Source of the DNA: Symbiodinium natans
Taxonomy: Eukaryota > Sar > Dinophyceae > Suessiales > Symbiodiniaceae
Assembly: GCA_905221605.1 (NCBI GenBank)
Contig: CAJNDS010000746.1
Coordinates: forward strand, 875,961-905,610
DNA length: 29,650 nt
Direction: 5' to 3'
The translations under genes were made by a program, and so were the position numbers. A model generated the notes under the pieces. That model was not told where the DNA came from, made no database searches, and saw only the letters and a program-made list of their open reading frames with translations. Positions 1 through 7,374 of the stretch are shown in pieces (position 1 is the first letter of the stretch; the number at the start of each line of letters is the position of its first letter).

Positions 1-410
1 CCCAAACCCCAGACACTACATTCAGGAACCAAGGCACCGTGTGCCCAGGCGCCGCTGTCCAGGTCAAGTTCTGCCGAGCATTGCTGAGCATTTGGGTTTA
101 GGGTTTAGGGTTTAGGGTTTACGGTTTAGGGTTTAGGGTTTAGGGTTTGGGGTTTGGGGTTTGGGGTTTAGGGTTTAGGGTTTGGGGTTTGGGGTTTAGG
201 TAGTAGGGTATAGGCTGTAGGGTGCAGGGCTTATGGAGCGAGGCGGTATCTCGCCCCATGTTCTTCTCGCGTTTTCGGTGGTTCTAAGTGACAGTGTTTT
301 AGGTGACAGTGGGGGTTCGAGGCGGGGGGGGGGGGGGGGGGGGGGAAGGGTTAGGTTTTAGGGTTTAGGGTTTAGGGTTCAGGGTTTTGGGTTTTGGGGC
401 TCCGTCACCC
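1..410. repeat. Telomere-like TTTAGGG/TTTGGGG repeats with poly-G run
   Basis: Runs of TTTAGGG with TTTGGGG and TTTACGG variants occupy about 91-200 and 353-395. Between them is mixed sequence and a G homopolymer near 327-345. TTTAGGG is the telomere repeat of plants and dinoflagellates. The runs are short and degenerate, so this reads as interstitial repeat, not a chromosome cap. Bases 1-90 and 205-320 show no gene. Confidence 0.85.
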
Positions 411-504
411 TCACAAGAATTTAGCACACTTTCTGCGATGCCGAAGCATCCAACTTTACAGCCCTGGAGCAGCCAATAGAACAGTGTGCCCCCAGTAAGG
501 CCAC

Positions 505-512
505 TGTATATG

Positions 513-543
<31 letters not shown>

Positions 544-676
544 GTATTTCAAACATATGCATATGCATATGCATATACATATACATATACATATAAATAG
601 TAAATAGTACATATATATTTAGAGAGAGAGAGAGAGATACAAATATATTCATATTTACATATATATATATATATAA
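505..676. repeat. AT-rich and GA microsatellite
   Basis: Alternating TA/CATA runs include CATATG repeats near 555-580, then a GAGA tract near 620-637 and a second TA tract near 655-675. Tyr/Ile- and Met/Cys-type open frames across it come from repeat periodicity and are not genes. Confidence 0.9.
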
Positions 677-1149
677 TCCGCCGACCCCTGCTTTAGCGGG
701 GGAGGCGTCAGTGAAGACCCATTTGCCCTCATGCCCAAACCCCCCCGCCCTCACCCCCTCGACCTCACCCTCACCCTCTAGGGGCTCCAGCGCATGCCCC
801 CCCACCTCCCCCCTCACCTTACACTTGGAAATGAAGTGTTTTAGGGGCTCCAGTGCATGCCGGACCCCCCCCGCCCCCCCCCCCCCCCCCACCCCGCCCC
901 CCCAACCCCTTCGCCTCTGCCAACCTGGCCCCCACCCCCCCCCCCCACCCCCCCTCACCCCTTACCCCCCACCTCACCCCTACCCCTGACCTTTTACTTG
1001 GAAATGAAGTGTGTCAGGGGTTTAGGGCATGCCCGGACCCCTTCACCCCTACCCCTTGCTTTTACTTGGAAATGAAGTGTTTGAGGGGCTCCAGTGCATG
1101 CCCGGACCCCCCCCCCGCCCCCCGCCCCCCCCACCCCGCCCACTGCCCT

Positions 1150-1462
1150 CACAAGGGGTCCGGGCATGCCCTAAACCCCTGACACACTTCATTTTCAAGT
1201 AAAAGGTCAGGGGGAGGGGTGAGTGGGGGGGGCAAGGTTGGGGGCAGAGGCGAAGGGGTGAGGGCAGTGGGCGCGGTGGGCGGGGGGGGGCGGGGGGGGT
1301 GCGGGCATGCACTGGAGCCCCTCAAACACTTCATTTCCAAGTAAAAGGCAAGGGGTCCGGGCATGCCCTAAACCCTGACACACTTCATTTCCAAGTAAAA
1401 GGTCAGGGGTAGGGGTGAGGTGGGGGGTAAGGGGTGGGGCAGAGGCGAAGGGGCCTTTTGCT
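1150..1462 (-). repeat. Inverted block of the ~200-bp repeat
   Basis: Here the units read on the opposite strand. The segment from about 1155 to 1215 is nearly the reverse complement of 985-1042. Direct units flank it on both sides, so the locus can form large hairpins. The block may have arisen by local inversion or by palindromic duplication. Confidence 0.8.
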
Positions 1463-1495
1463 TGGAAATGAAGTGTTTGTCCAGTGCATGCCCGG

Positions 1496-1496
<1 letters not shown>

Positions 1497-1541
<45 letters not shown>
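1497..1541. repeat. 45-base poly-C homopolymer
   Basis: Uninterrupted C run inside one repeat unit; shorter C runs occur at the same place in the other units. On the minus strand this is poly-G with strong G-quadruplex potential. Its exact length is doubtful because homopolymers assemble poorly. Confidence 0.9.
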
Positions 1542-1544
<3 letters not shown>

Positions 1545-1749
1545 ACTGCCCGCACCCCTTCGCCTCGCCCCAACCTTGCCCCCCCCCCACTCACCCCAAC
1601 CCTGACCTTTTACTTGAAGCATTGTGTCTGCCTTAGGTGCATGCCCCTACCCCTTGCCTTTTACTTGGAAATGAAGTGTTTGAGGGGCTCCAGTGCATGC
1701 CCGCACCCCCCCCCGCCCCCCCCGCCCCCCGCCCACCCCGCCCACGCCG

Positions 1750-1870
1750 GTGGGTGGCTTAAATAGGGTCTATTTGGAAGCTGGGACTCGGGTTTTCTTA
1801 TAGCCATACACGTTTCCACGAGGGTACGCTGCTGTCACGTCAGTCGTACTATCAGGAACAAGAACCCCTT
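1750..1870. other. Unique spacer interrupting the repeat cluster
   Basis: About 120 bases of balanced composition break the otherwise continuous G/C-rich repeats and match no other unit in the window. No ORF, inverted repeat or RNA fold stood out. Confidence 0.5.
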
Positions 1871-2740
1871 CGCCTCTCCCCCCAAACTTTGCCCCCCCCC
1901 ACTCACCCCTACCCCTGACCTTTTACTTGGAAATGAAGTGTGTCAGGGGTTTAGGGCATGCCCGGACCCTTGCCTTGAACTTGGAAATGAAGTGTTTGAG
2001 GGGCTCCAGCGCATGCCCGGACCCCCCCCGCCCCCCCCGCCCCCCCCCGCCCACCCCGCCCACTGCCCTCACCCCTTCGCCTCTGCCCCCAACCTTGCCC
2101 CCCCCGCTCACCCCTACCCCTGACCTTTTACTTGGAAATGAAGTGTGTCAGGGGTTTTTCGGGCATGCCCGGACCCCTTGCCTTTTACTTGGGTCTGCAG
2201 TGTTTGAGGGGCTCCAGTGCATGCCCGGACCCCCCCCGCCCCCCCCCCCCCCCCCCCCCCACCCCTGCCCACCCCCCCACCCGCCCACTGCCCTCACCCC
2301 GTCGCCTCTGCCCCCAACCTTGCCCCCCCCGCTCACCCTACCCCTGACTTTTACTTGGAAATGACAGGGTTTTAGGGCATCCGACCCCTGCCTTTTACTT
2401 GGAAATGAAGTGTTGGGGGGTTTAGGCAGGCCCATTTCCAAGTAAAAGGCAAGGGGTCCAAACCCCTGACACACTTCATTTCCAAGTAAAAGGTCAGGGG
2501 TAGGGGTGAGGTGGGGGGTAAGGGGTGAGGGCGGGGGGGGTTAGGGGGCAGAGGCCAAGGTTGCAAACAGGGGGTCGGAAAGGGCATGCACTGGCTCCAG
2601 TGCCCCGGACCCCCCCCGCCCCCCCCCCCCCCCCCCCCGCCCCCCGCCCCGCCCCACCTTCACCCCTTCACCTCTCCCCCCCCCACCCCCCCGCCATCAC
2701 CGCTTACCCCCCACCTCACCCCGGTTCGGCTCTCCTGGTT

Positions 2741-2950
2741 AAGGGGGTTGAGGGTTTAGTAGTTTGGGGTTTAAGGGTTCAGGGTTTCGAGTTTAAGGTG
2801 TGAGGTTTAGGGTTTAAGGTTGCGCGCCAACTCCCTGCGCGTGAACTCAATGTTTCGCCCCCCCTGAACTCTAGAACCTATGGATATATGTAAGCGCAAT
2901 GTAGGGGGTGTTTGTGTAAACCCTAGGGCCTCCTGTCGGGGTCGGCGGCA
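2741..2950. repeat. Degenerate telomere-like repeats and plain spacer
   Basis: Diverged TTTAGGG-like motifs run from about 2745 to 2820. Ordinary sequence without recognised features follows up to 2950, including a short palindrome-like GCGCGCCAACTCCCTGCGCG near 2822. Confidence 0.6.
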
Positions 2951-3225
2951 TTGGCGGTAGCCATTAAATCGGGCAGCGCGAGGTCCCCAAAGGACCGAGC
3001 AAATGCGGACCTTTTAGCCCGGGTCGTCCCGGGAATAGCCTTGCTGGCCTCTGGCCTTCTGCGAAGCAGAATTAGGCCGGACGCCAGTGCCGCCGACCCC
3101 CGCGTGCCGCCGGTGAACGGTCTTTTTTTCGTGGTTTTTTGCGTCGCCACGGAGGCCCCCAGAGGGCGCGCATCATGAGCATCAGCGGGTCCAGCCCGGG
3201 ACCCCCAGGCGCGCATCAGGAGCAT
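2923..3225 (-). other. GC-rich stretch with weak open frames, unidentified
   Basis: An open frame of about 100 codons is present on the minus strand and a 75-codon frame on the plus strand overlaps it. The minus frame has a Leu/Ala-rich middle (ASGLILL) and an Ala/Asp-rich beginning in the 2930-2990 region, but no motif I can name. It could be part of a dispersed repeat that happens to lack stops, because composition rises to about 65% GC here and short repeats follow directly. No start context or neighbour supports a gene. Confidence 0.2.
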
Positions 3226-3275
3226 CAGTGGCTCCCGGGGCGGGACCCCGGGGGCGCATCAGGAGCATGATGCCC
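3155..3275. repeat. Short tandem repeat with GCGCATCAGGAGCAT core
   Basis: Three imperfect copies of a GCGCATCA(G/T)GAGCAT core lie near 3168, 3212 and 3255, separated by GC-rich GGGACCCC-like spacers. Periodicity is about 43 bases. Confidence 0.65.
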
Positions 3276-3307
3276 CCCAAAGGGCGGGCATAAGCGACGT
3301 GTCTAAG

Positions 3308-3485
3308 CCCGGGGCTAGGAAAAAGGGAGTTTAGGGGCCTTATAAAGTACTTAGAAACGTTAAGGGAGTCTAGGAGCCTCAAACGCTTAGAGATTTGAAG
3401 GGAGTTTAGGGGCCTGAAAATGCTTAGAAACTTAACGCTTGGAGATTTTAAGGGAGTTTAGGGGCCTCAACATGCTTAGAAACTG
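3308..3485. repeat. Tandem repeat of ~60 bp (GGGAGTTTAGGGGCCT core)
   Basis: Four imperfect units share AAGGGAGTTTAGGGGCCT followed by TGCTTAGAAAC, with a GCTTGGAGATTT link in the later units. The cores begin near 3324, 3362, 3400 and 3451. The array ends about 65 bases before the left LTR. Confidence 0.75.
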
Positions 3486-3544
3486 CTCGCCCCGGGCTTC
3501 TGAGTGCGCTGCCCGCCCATGGGCGCAGCCCCTTAAAATATATG

Positions 3545-3548
3545 ATAT
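3545..3548. other. Candidate target-site duplication (left copy, ATAT)
   Basis: ATAT directly outside the left LTR matches ATAT directly outside the right LTR. The target was evidently an AT microsatellite (17463-17530 continues it), so the 4-base match is weak evidence alone; a 5-base duplication is not supported (GATAT versus ATATA). Confidence 0.55.
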
Positions 3549-3861
3549 TGTGAAGTCGACCAACCCGGTCTTGCACTAAGCAAATGCAAACACGAGCGGC
3601 CACGCTGCTTTTGACTTCGCGGGAACACCAGCTCAGAAGGTGCCCTACAGCCAAGCGTCCGGTCGGACCGCTCCGCAACCTTAAAGCTACAGAACGAAAC
3701 TACCGAGCACAAAGCTACAAGCCTACTCGCATACTTGAGCCAAAATATTGGCATTGATACGAATTGCAATACTATACATGCAAAGGAAAACTACAAGGTG
3801 GTCTGCCGAGTCCTAATGCATCACAGAGCAGAAGATGCATATGCACTCATGTCAGCTCACA
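3549..3861 (-). repeat. 3' LTR (left copy)
   Basis: A 313-bp repeat with the TG...CA termini typical of LTRs, extended to a 5-base inverted repeat TGTGA/TCACA. It matches the right copy at all but two positions (C/T near 3722 and T/A near 3770). On the minus (element-sense) strand it contains the 13-base DinoSL match about 115 bases from the LTR start. No TATA box is obvious, and dinoflagellate promoters often lack one. Confidence 0.93.
3734..3752 (-). promoter_or_regulatory. DinoSL-like sequence in the 3' LTR
   Basis: Read on the minus strand, the last 13 bases of the dinoflagellate spliced leader (ATTTTGGCTCAAG) are present exactly at 3746-3734. A GCC triplet of the leader precedes them after a short insertion. 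The leader is known to be trans-spliced onto dinoflagellate mRNAs, and relics enter genomes when such mRNAs are reverse transcribed. Its presence in the sense direction inside an LTR may mark the start of the R region. That role is inference. Confidence 0.65.
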
Positions 3862-3872
3862 TTCGCCCCTCA
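3862..3872 (-). promoter_or_regulatory. Candidate polypurine tract
   Basis: On the minus strand the bases just upstream of the 3' LTR read GAGGGGCGAA, then TGTGAG of the LTR. A purine-rich stretch at this place primes plus-strand DNA in LTR elements. One C interrupts it, so the call rests mainly on position. Confidence 0.6.
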
Positions 3873-3995
3873 GCCGAGGCTCCGGTGAGTGACTTCAACA
3901 GGGAGGGTGGGCGTCCGTCGCGGCTTTGGGCGCAAGCCCGCAAACGAAGACAGGCGAAACGAGACGACCCAAACGAGCAACCCTCCTAAACCAGC
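3873..3995 (-). other. Short 3' untranslated part of the element
   Basis: About 120 bases separate the last stop codon from the polypurine tract. No ORF or repeat of note is seen. Confidence 0.5.
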
Positions 3996-4435
3996 CTAAA
4001 CCAGGCCCACCAGCTGCACCAGCTGCGCCGCGTGGGCCGCAGACTTGCCATTGCGCAGGTGGGCAATTCTGTTGGCCACTGCCCTGCTCAGGAACCACAG
4101 GGCAGCCGCGCCGACGATCATCGCCATCAGGGCGACCGTCGTCCCGGCAACCCATGCGGTCCGCCTGGCACCCTGTCCGAGCTTCTCGAGGACCTCTGCA
4201 GACGCTGTTGCGACGGCCTGCATGCTCTCCTCGACTACGTCCAGGGTGCCCCGATGGACCCGGAGCACAGCCGGCGCCGCCGCAGCGGCCGCCAGACCCC
4301 AGCACCCGCTGATGTTGCCCGTCAAGGTGTGCATCAGCCTATTAATTAAAGGCTCTGGGCGCAGCAGGCAGGGCCTCGCGGAGGCAGCAAAAGGCTTGGA
4401 GGAGGTGGTGCGGAGCGCACGGTAGCGACGGGGGA
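3996..4435 (-). pseudogene. C-terminal polyprotein segment with one membrane helix
   Basis: The minus frame ending at 3996 gives about 140 plausible residues. An Ala-rich stretch is followed by an amphipathic Val/Glu/Ala helix and a hydrophobic segment (ALMAMIVGAAALWFL) flanked by Arg, then a basic tail and a stop. The hydrophobic stretch is long enough for one transmembrane helix. This frame differs by one shift from the zinc-finger frame upstream; the switch lies near 4430, after the Lys-Gly tail. The same frame runs on upstream to 4709, but there it overlaps the better-supported zinc-finger frame, so only the part below about 4435 is taken as real. It probably was the C-terminus of the element's last protein. 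Function is unknown. Confidence 0.5.
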
Positions 4436-5706
4436 CCACGCTGGGCTGGACCTGGGCTGAGCGCGGCAACGATGCCCGCGGCAAAGGCTCCCCAAGCGTA
4501 CTTGCCTTTGCCTTTGGGCTTTCCTTTGCCCTTGCCCTTGCCCTTGGGCTTTCCTTTGCCCTTGTCGCGGGCTTCGGCCCAGTCACTCCACGCATCGCGA
4601 CCCTTCCCGTAGGTCGCCTCCTCTCGGCGGCGTTTACCGCCCCGCCGCTTGTGTTTGCTCCTGAGCATCGGCTGCAGCGTCTCTGCATCCATCGCTTGAT
4701 TAGCGACATCTATCTCATAGTCCAGAGTCTCCTGACTCGTGTCGGAGATGTCGTCTCTCGGACCCTCTGCCCTCCGCGGATCAGGGATCCCGCGAGAGAC
4801 GACTTCGGCGAGCCTAAGTGGCGTGCTGCAGCGGAAGCAGAGCTGGCGGAAAGAGAGATTCCGCTTGAGGCAATTGGGGCATTGCCAGCCCGCAATGCGA
4901 AGCGCCGAGTTGATGGCCTCGTCTCGGCTGGCCTTCTCCTCAAGCCTCTGCTCTTTCCGCGCGGCCTTTTCAGCGGCCCGCGCATCTTCGATTGCTTGGA
5001 GGTGCTCAGCAAGCTCCTCGTCCGAAAGCAATCTAGCGGCGTCCGCCCGCTCCCGCTGCGCCAGCAATTCTTCTTCAGAGAATCGGTTGCGCCAGCGCTC
5101 CGGTGCTGTTCGAGGATCGATCTCGCGCCATTCGAGGTCGATCCCCGTGGCCCATCGGCCATCACACGGAGCGCCCTTGTTCGGGCCGCTCTCATGGCGG
5201 GCAAGGCAGTGGTCACTGTCGGCCGGGTTGACTCCTTCGCAGAAGAAGCACTTCCAGCTTCCGAAGTCGTAGAAGCAGCCCTCCTGGTAGAGCTTCACCA
5301 GGGGTTCGGCTTCGGCGACAGTGTCCGCCTCGTCCTCCGTCTCAACCTTGACGGAGACCTCCTCATCGGCCTCTTCGTTGCCGACGACCTCTTCCTCACC
5401 TTCTTCGGCGAGCTCAGCAGGCTCCGCCCTTGCCTGGACGTGCTTGCCTGTCCGAATCTCCGCCCTCATGAAGATTACGTCTAGGTCGTCCGCGGCGAGC
5501 TCGCCCGCGAAGTAGGCCCGGATCTCCTGATCATGGAGATCGTCGAGGGGGGTCACCAACTCGGGCGAGTAATTTCGCTTACTCCGCCGCTGCGCCAAGC
5601 GGGTCTGCTCTGCCCCAACCGGCGGCTCTCGGGCCCGCCCGCGGTCTCCCGCGCTTGGGGTTCCGCACCGAGCCTCGGCGCTCATGGGGCTCTTCTCTCG
5701 GCGCAT
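4342..5706 (-). CDS. Two-zinc-finger protein with Lys-Gly-rich tail, element-encoded
   Basis: The longest credible open frame, 454 codons from the ATG at 5706. Residues 40-135 are acidic (Glu/Asp-rich). W151-C153-C156-C167-C181 forms a first Cys4-like finger. Residues 205-265 are Glu/Arg/Ala-rich and likely coiled coil. W274-C276-C279-C290-C293 fits the RanBP2-type zinc ribbon exactly (W-x-C-x2-C-x10-C-x2-C), a fold that binds ubiquitin or single-stranded RNA in known families. Residues 380-402 are Lys-Gly repeats, probably nucleic-acid binding. The last ~40 residues look out of frame: the sequence continues sensibly one shift away in the membrane segment. The 5706 start may also be artificial, since the upstream part is in another frame. 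It was probably the C-terminal region of a larger polyprotein, not a separate gene. RNA binding is inference. Confidence 0.7.
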   Translation of the reverse strand: MRREKSPMSAEARCGTPSAGDRGRAREPPVGAEQTRLAQRRSKRNYSPELVTPLDDLHDQEIRAYFAGELAADDLDVIFMRAEIRTGKHVQARAEPAELAEEGEEEVVGNEEADEEVSVKVETEDEADTVAEAEPLVKLYQEGCFYDFGSWKCFFCEGVNPADSDHCLARHESGPNKGAPCDGRWATGIDLEWREIDPRTAPERWRNRFSEEELLAQRERADAARLLSDEELAEHLQAIEDARAAEKAARKEQRLEEKASRDEAINSALRIAGWQCPNCLKRNLSFRQLCFRCSTPLRLAEVVSRGIPDPRRAEGPRDDISDTSQETLDYEIDVANQAMDAETLQPMLRSKHKRRGGKRRREEATYGKGRDAWSDWAEARDKGKGKPKGKGKGKGKPKGKGKYAWGAFAAGIVAALSPGPAQRGPPSLPCAPHHLLQAFCCLREALPAAPRAFN

Positions 5707-6195
5707 CGCTGCCGCGAGCTATCACTCCGAGCCGCAGGAGGGTCCAGGGCAGGGTCATCCCTGGGCCACTCCTTTTCTCCATATAGGAGTGATAGCTCCC
5801 ATCGAGGAGCTGGATGCGATCTCCTCTTTGCAGCAGAGGCAGCTGCGAGTGATCGTACCCATTCGCCTTGTGAAAGCGAATCACTCGCAGCGCGTCACGG
5901 AGGCGAGGACCAAGGAGCAACCTGGGGCATCGCACGGGTAGTACCCGTCCGCGTTGGGCGCCGGATCGTTCTCGCTGGGGCGGACCTGGCAGTCCCGCCC
6001 CGCGCAGGGGCAGCCGAACTGCTTGACGCTGGCGGGTCTTCCCCCCATCCGAGAGTTCTCCGGCGCCGGCGCCTCCTTCGGCCGCCTGGTCGTCTCGCTT
6101 CTCTAGCTTAGAGCGAAGGAGCCTAACCTTGGCTTCGGCTTCCTCCTTCGCCTCGCGTTTGAGCACCACATCGACTTCTGCTCGGCCAGCTCCAT
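5707..6195 (-). pseudogene. Polyprotein segment: coiled coil and Cys-rich patch, frame-shifted
   Basis: Two minus frames each carry part of a plausible protein. The frame from 6169 gives a Lys/Glu/Ala-rich helix (about 6165-6060) typical of coiled coil. From about 6030 to 5905 another frame reads a Cys-rich segment, F-G-C-P-C...C...P-C...G-C...R-C, which may bind zinc, and then stops at TGA. The first frame again gives sensible sequence with FHKANGYDHSQLPLLQRGD and an aromatic patch down to about 5750. The pattern suggests two compensating indels or assembly errors in one original frame. No family was recognised. Confidence 0.45.
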
Positions 6196-6647
6196 TATGC
6201 GGACCTGAACCCGCTGAGCACGGAGGAGGGCGCCGCGGTGTAGTCTTCCGCCCGCTGGACTACCATCCGGCCCAGTTCGAGGACTTCCTCCTCGCTTGGC
6301 ACCACCTCCTTTTTGACCGCGGCTGACGGCGCCCGTGTCGAGGAGCTCGGAGCTTGAGCTTGACTCCTCGGCAGCGGCTGGCTGCTCGCGCTCTGCTTCT
6401 TCTTCCGCCTCTGAATCCTCCTGATCCAGGGCGTTGGGCTTAGGGAGGTTCCTGCGCGGGTAGACAAGCGGTCGCCCCGCCCCATCCTTAGGTTTGGGCC
6501 GCTTCTTCGCCTTTGGGCGGCGTCACAGGCTGCTGGCTCCCCACGGCCGTGGCATGGCCCGCAATACCTCTGCCTTCGCTGCCGGCCAGCCCGCAGGGCT
6601 ATTCTCAAGGCGCATCAGCCGAACTAGCCGGTCGCGGCTCACATTGA
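6195..6647 (-). pseudogene. Polyprotein linker: basic then acidic/Ser-rich, with one stop
   Basis: Read on the minus strand from 6644, the frame begins N-V-S-R-D-R and continues the Tpt1-like fragment beyond the inserted element. It meets one in-frame TGA near 6526-6524, then gives a Lys/Pro-rich stretch (KAKKRPKPKDG), an acidic run (EDSEAEEEAERE) and a Ser cluster. Near 6325 the plausible frame changes to one ending at 6195 that contains KKEVVPSEEEVLELG. Low-complexity charged linkers of this type join domains in many polyproteins. The TGA could be a CGA mutation. No function is assigned. Confidence 0.5.
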
Positions 6648-7371
6648 CCCAATAGACCGCTGTAGACAAAGTTTTGTCTTTGTCTACTGTAGACAAATTT
6701 TTGTCTACATAGACAAATTAGAAAATTTGTCTACTGCTGAAAAAAATAGACAAAATGATGCTGCAAATTTGTCTACGTAGACAAATTTTGTAGACAAAAA
6801 CTTGTCTACGTAGATAAATTGTTTCAACAAAATTTGGCGTCAAAAATAGACAAAAAAAGTTGTCTACGTAGACAAATTGGTCACTTTTCTCTATCCAAAC
6901 TTCGGATAAACTTCAGGTAAACTTCGGGTTACACTTCGGGTAAACTTCGGGTTAAACTTTGGGTAAACTTCGGGATTTTTCCTGCGAGCCCTTTGAAAAG
7001 TTCGAATTTGAAACCTTCAAACTTCGAGTTCGACCCTTCCAAACTTCGACTTTGGCCCTTCCAAACTTCGAACAAACTTCGGCGAAACTCCGGAGAAGGT
7101 AACCCGAACTTTACCCGAAACTTCGTCGAAATTTCGGGTTGTGCCCCCCGCCCAATTTGTCTATTGTAGACAAAAATTTGTCTACAATAGACAAATTTTT
7201 TGGTCCCAAATTTGTCTACTGTCGGCAAATTTTGTAGACAAAAATTTGTCTACGTAGACAAATTGTGTAGACAAATATTTGTCTATTATAGACAAATCTT
7301 TTTTGTCTACTGTAGACAAATTTTTGTTTTTAGCTACGTAGACAAAATTTTGTCTACTGCAGTCTATTGGG
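6648..7371. mobile_element. 724-bp MITE-like element with 32-bp terminal inverted repeats
   Basis: The ends start CCCAATAGAC and are inverted copies over 32 bases with three mismatches. TGA flanks both sides (6645-6647 and 7372-7374) as a 3-base target duplication. The interior is AT-rich, unlike the GC-rich coding DNA around it. Its outer parts are filled with GTAGACAAA/TTTGTCTAC palindromes; its centre (about 6896-7110) has CTTCGGGTAAA and CCTTCCAAACTTCG repeats. It encodes no protein, so it must have been moved by a transposase from elsewhere. A 3-base duplication fits the PIF/Harbinger or CACTA superfamilies, but the termini match neither consensus that I know. It sits within the element's coding region. 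Confidence 0.85.
6896..7110. repeat. Degenerate CTTCGGGTAAA / CTTCCAAACTTCG repeats in the MITE core
   Basis: About six 13-base CTTCGGGTAAA-like units run from 6898 to 6975, then four ~24-base units around CAAACTTCGA to about 7080. They form the palindrome-free middle of the 724-bp element. Confidence 0.75.
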
Positions 7372-7374
7372 TGA

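Larger units (their letters stand above)
700..2740. repeat. Cluster of ~200-bp G/C-skewed repeats in both orientations
   Basis: A composite unit recurs many times: an ACTTGGAAATGAAGTG box, a GGGCATGCCC palindrome, a long C-rich run, and a CCCTTCGCCTCTGCCCCCAA segment. The box appears in direct orientation near 823, 994, 1062, 1457, 1660, 1925, 1979, 2124, 2347 and 2394, and in reverse orientation near 1186, 1330, 1383, 2425 and 2471. Each unit has two versions of the box, one followed by GTGTCAGGGG and TTTAGGG, the other by TTTGAGGGGCTCC. Proline- and glycine-rich frames here arise from C/G runs and are not credible proteins. No promoter or RNA gene was recognised. Confidence 0.9.

Noticed and set aside
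365-2803. Gly-, Pro- and Tyr/Ile-rich open frames
   Set aside because: They follow homopolymer C/G runs and TA repeats and shift frame from unit to unit without conserved protein sequence.
4651-5484. 277-codon plus-strand frame opposite the zinc-finger protein
   Set aside because: It is the antisense shadow of a GC-rich gene; the minus frame has exact zinc-finger spacing, the plus frame has no motif.
6655-7365. CRISPR-like array of palindromic repeats
   Set aside because: Repeats are irregularly spaced with no uniform unique spacers, lie inside a TIR-bounded element and the genome is eukaryotic.
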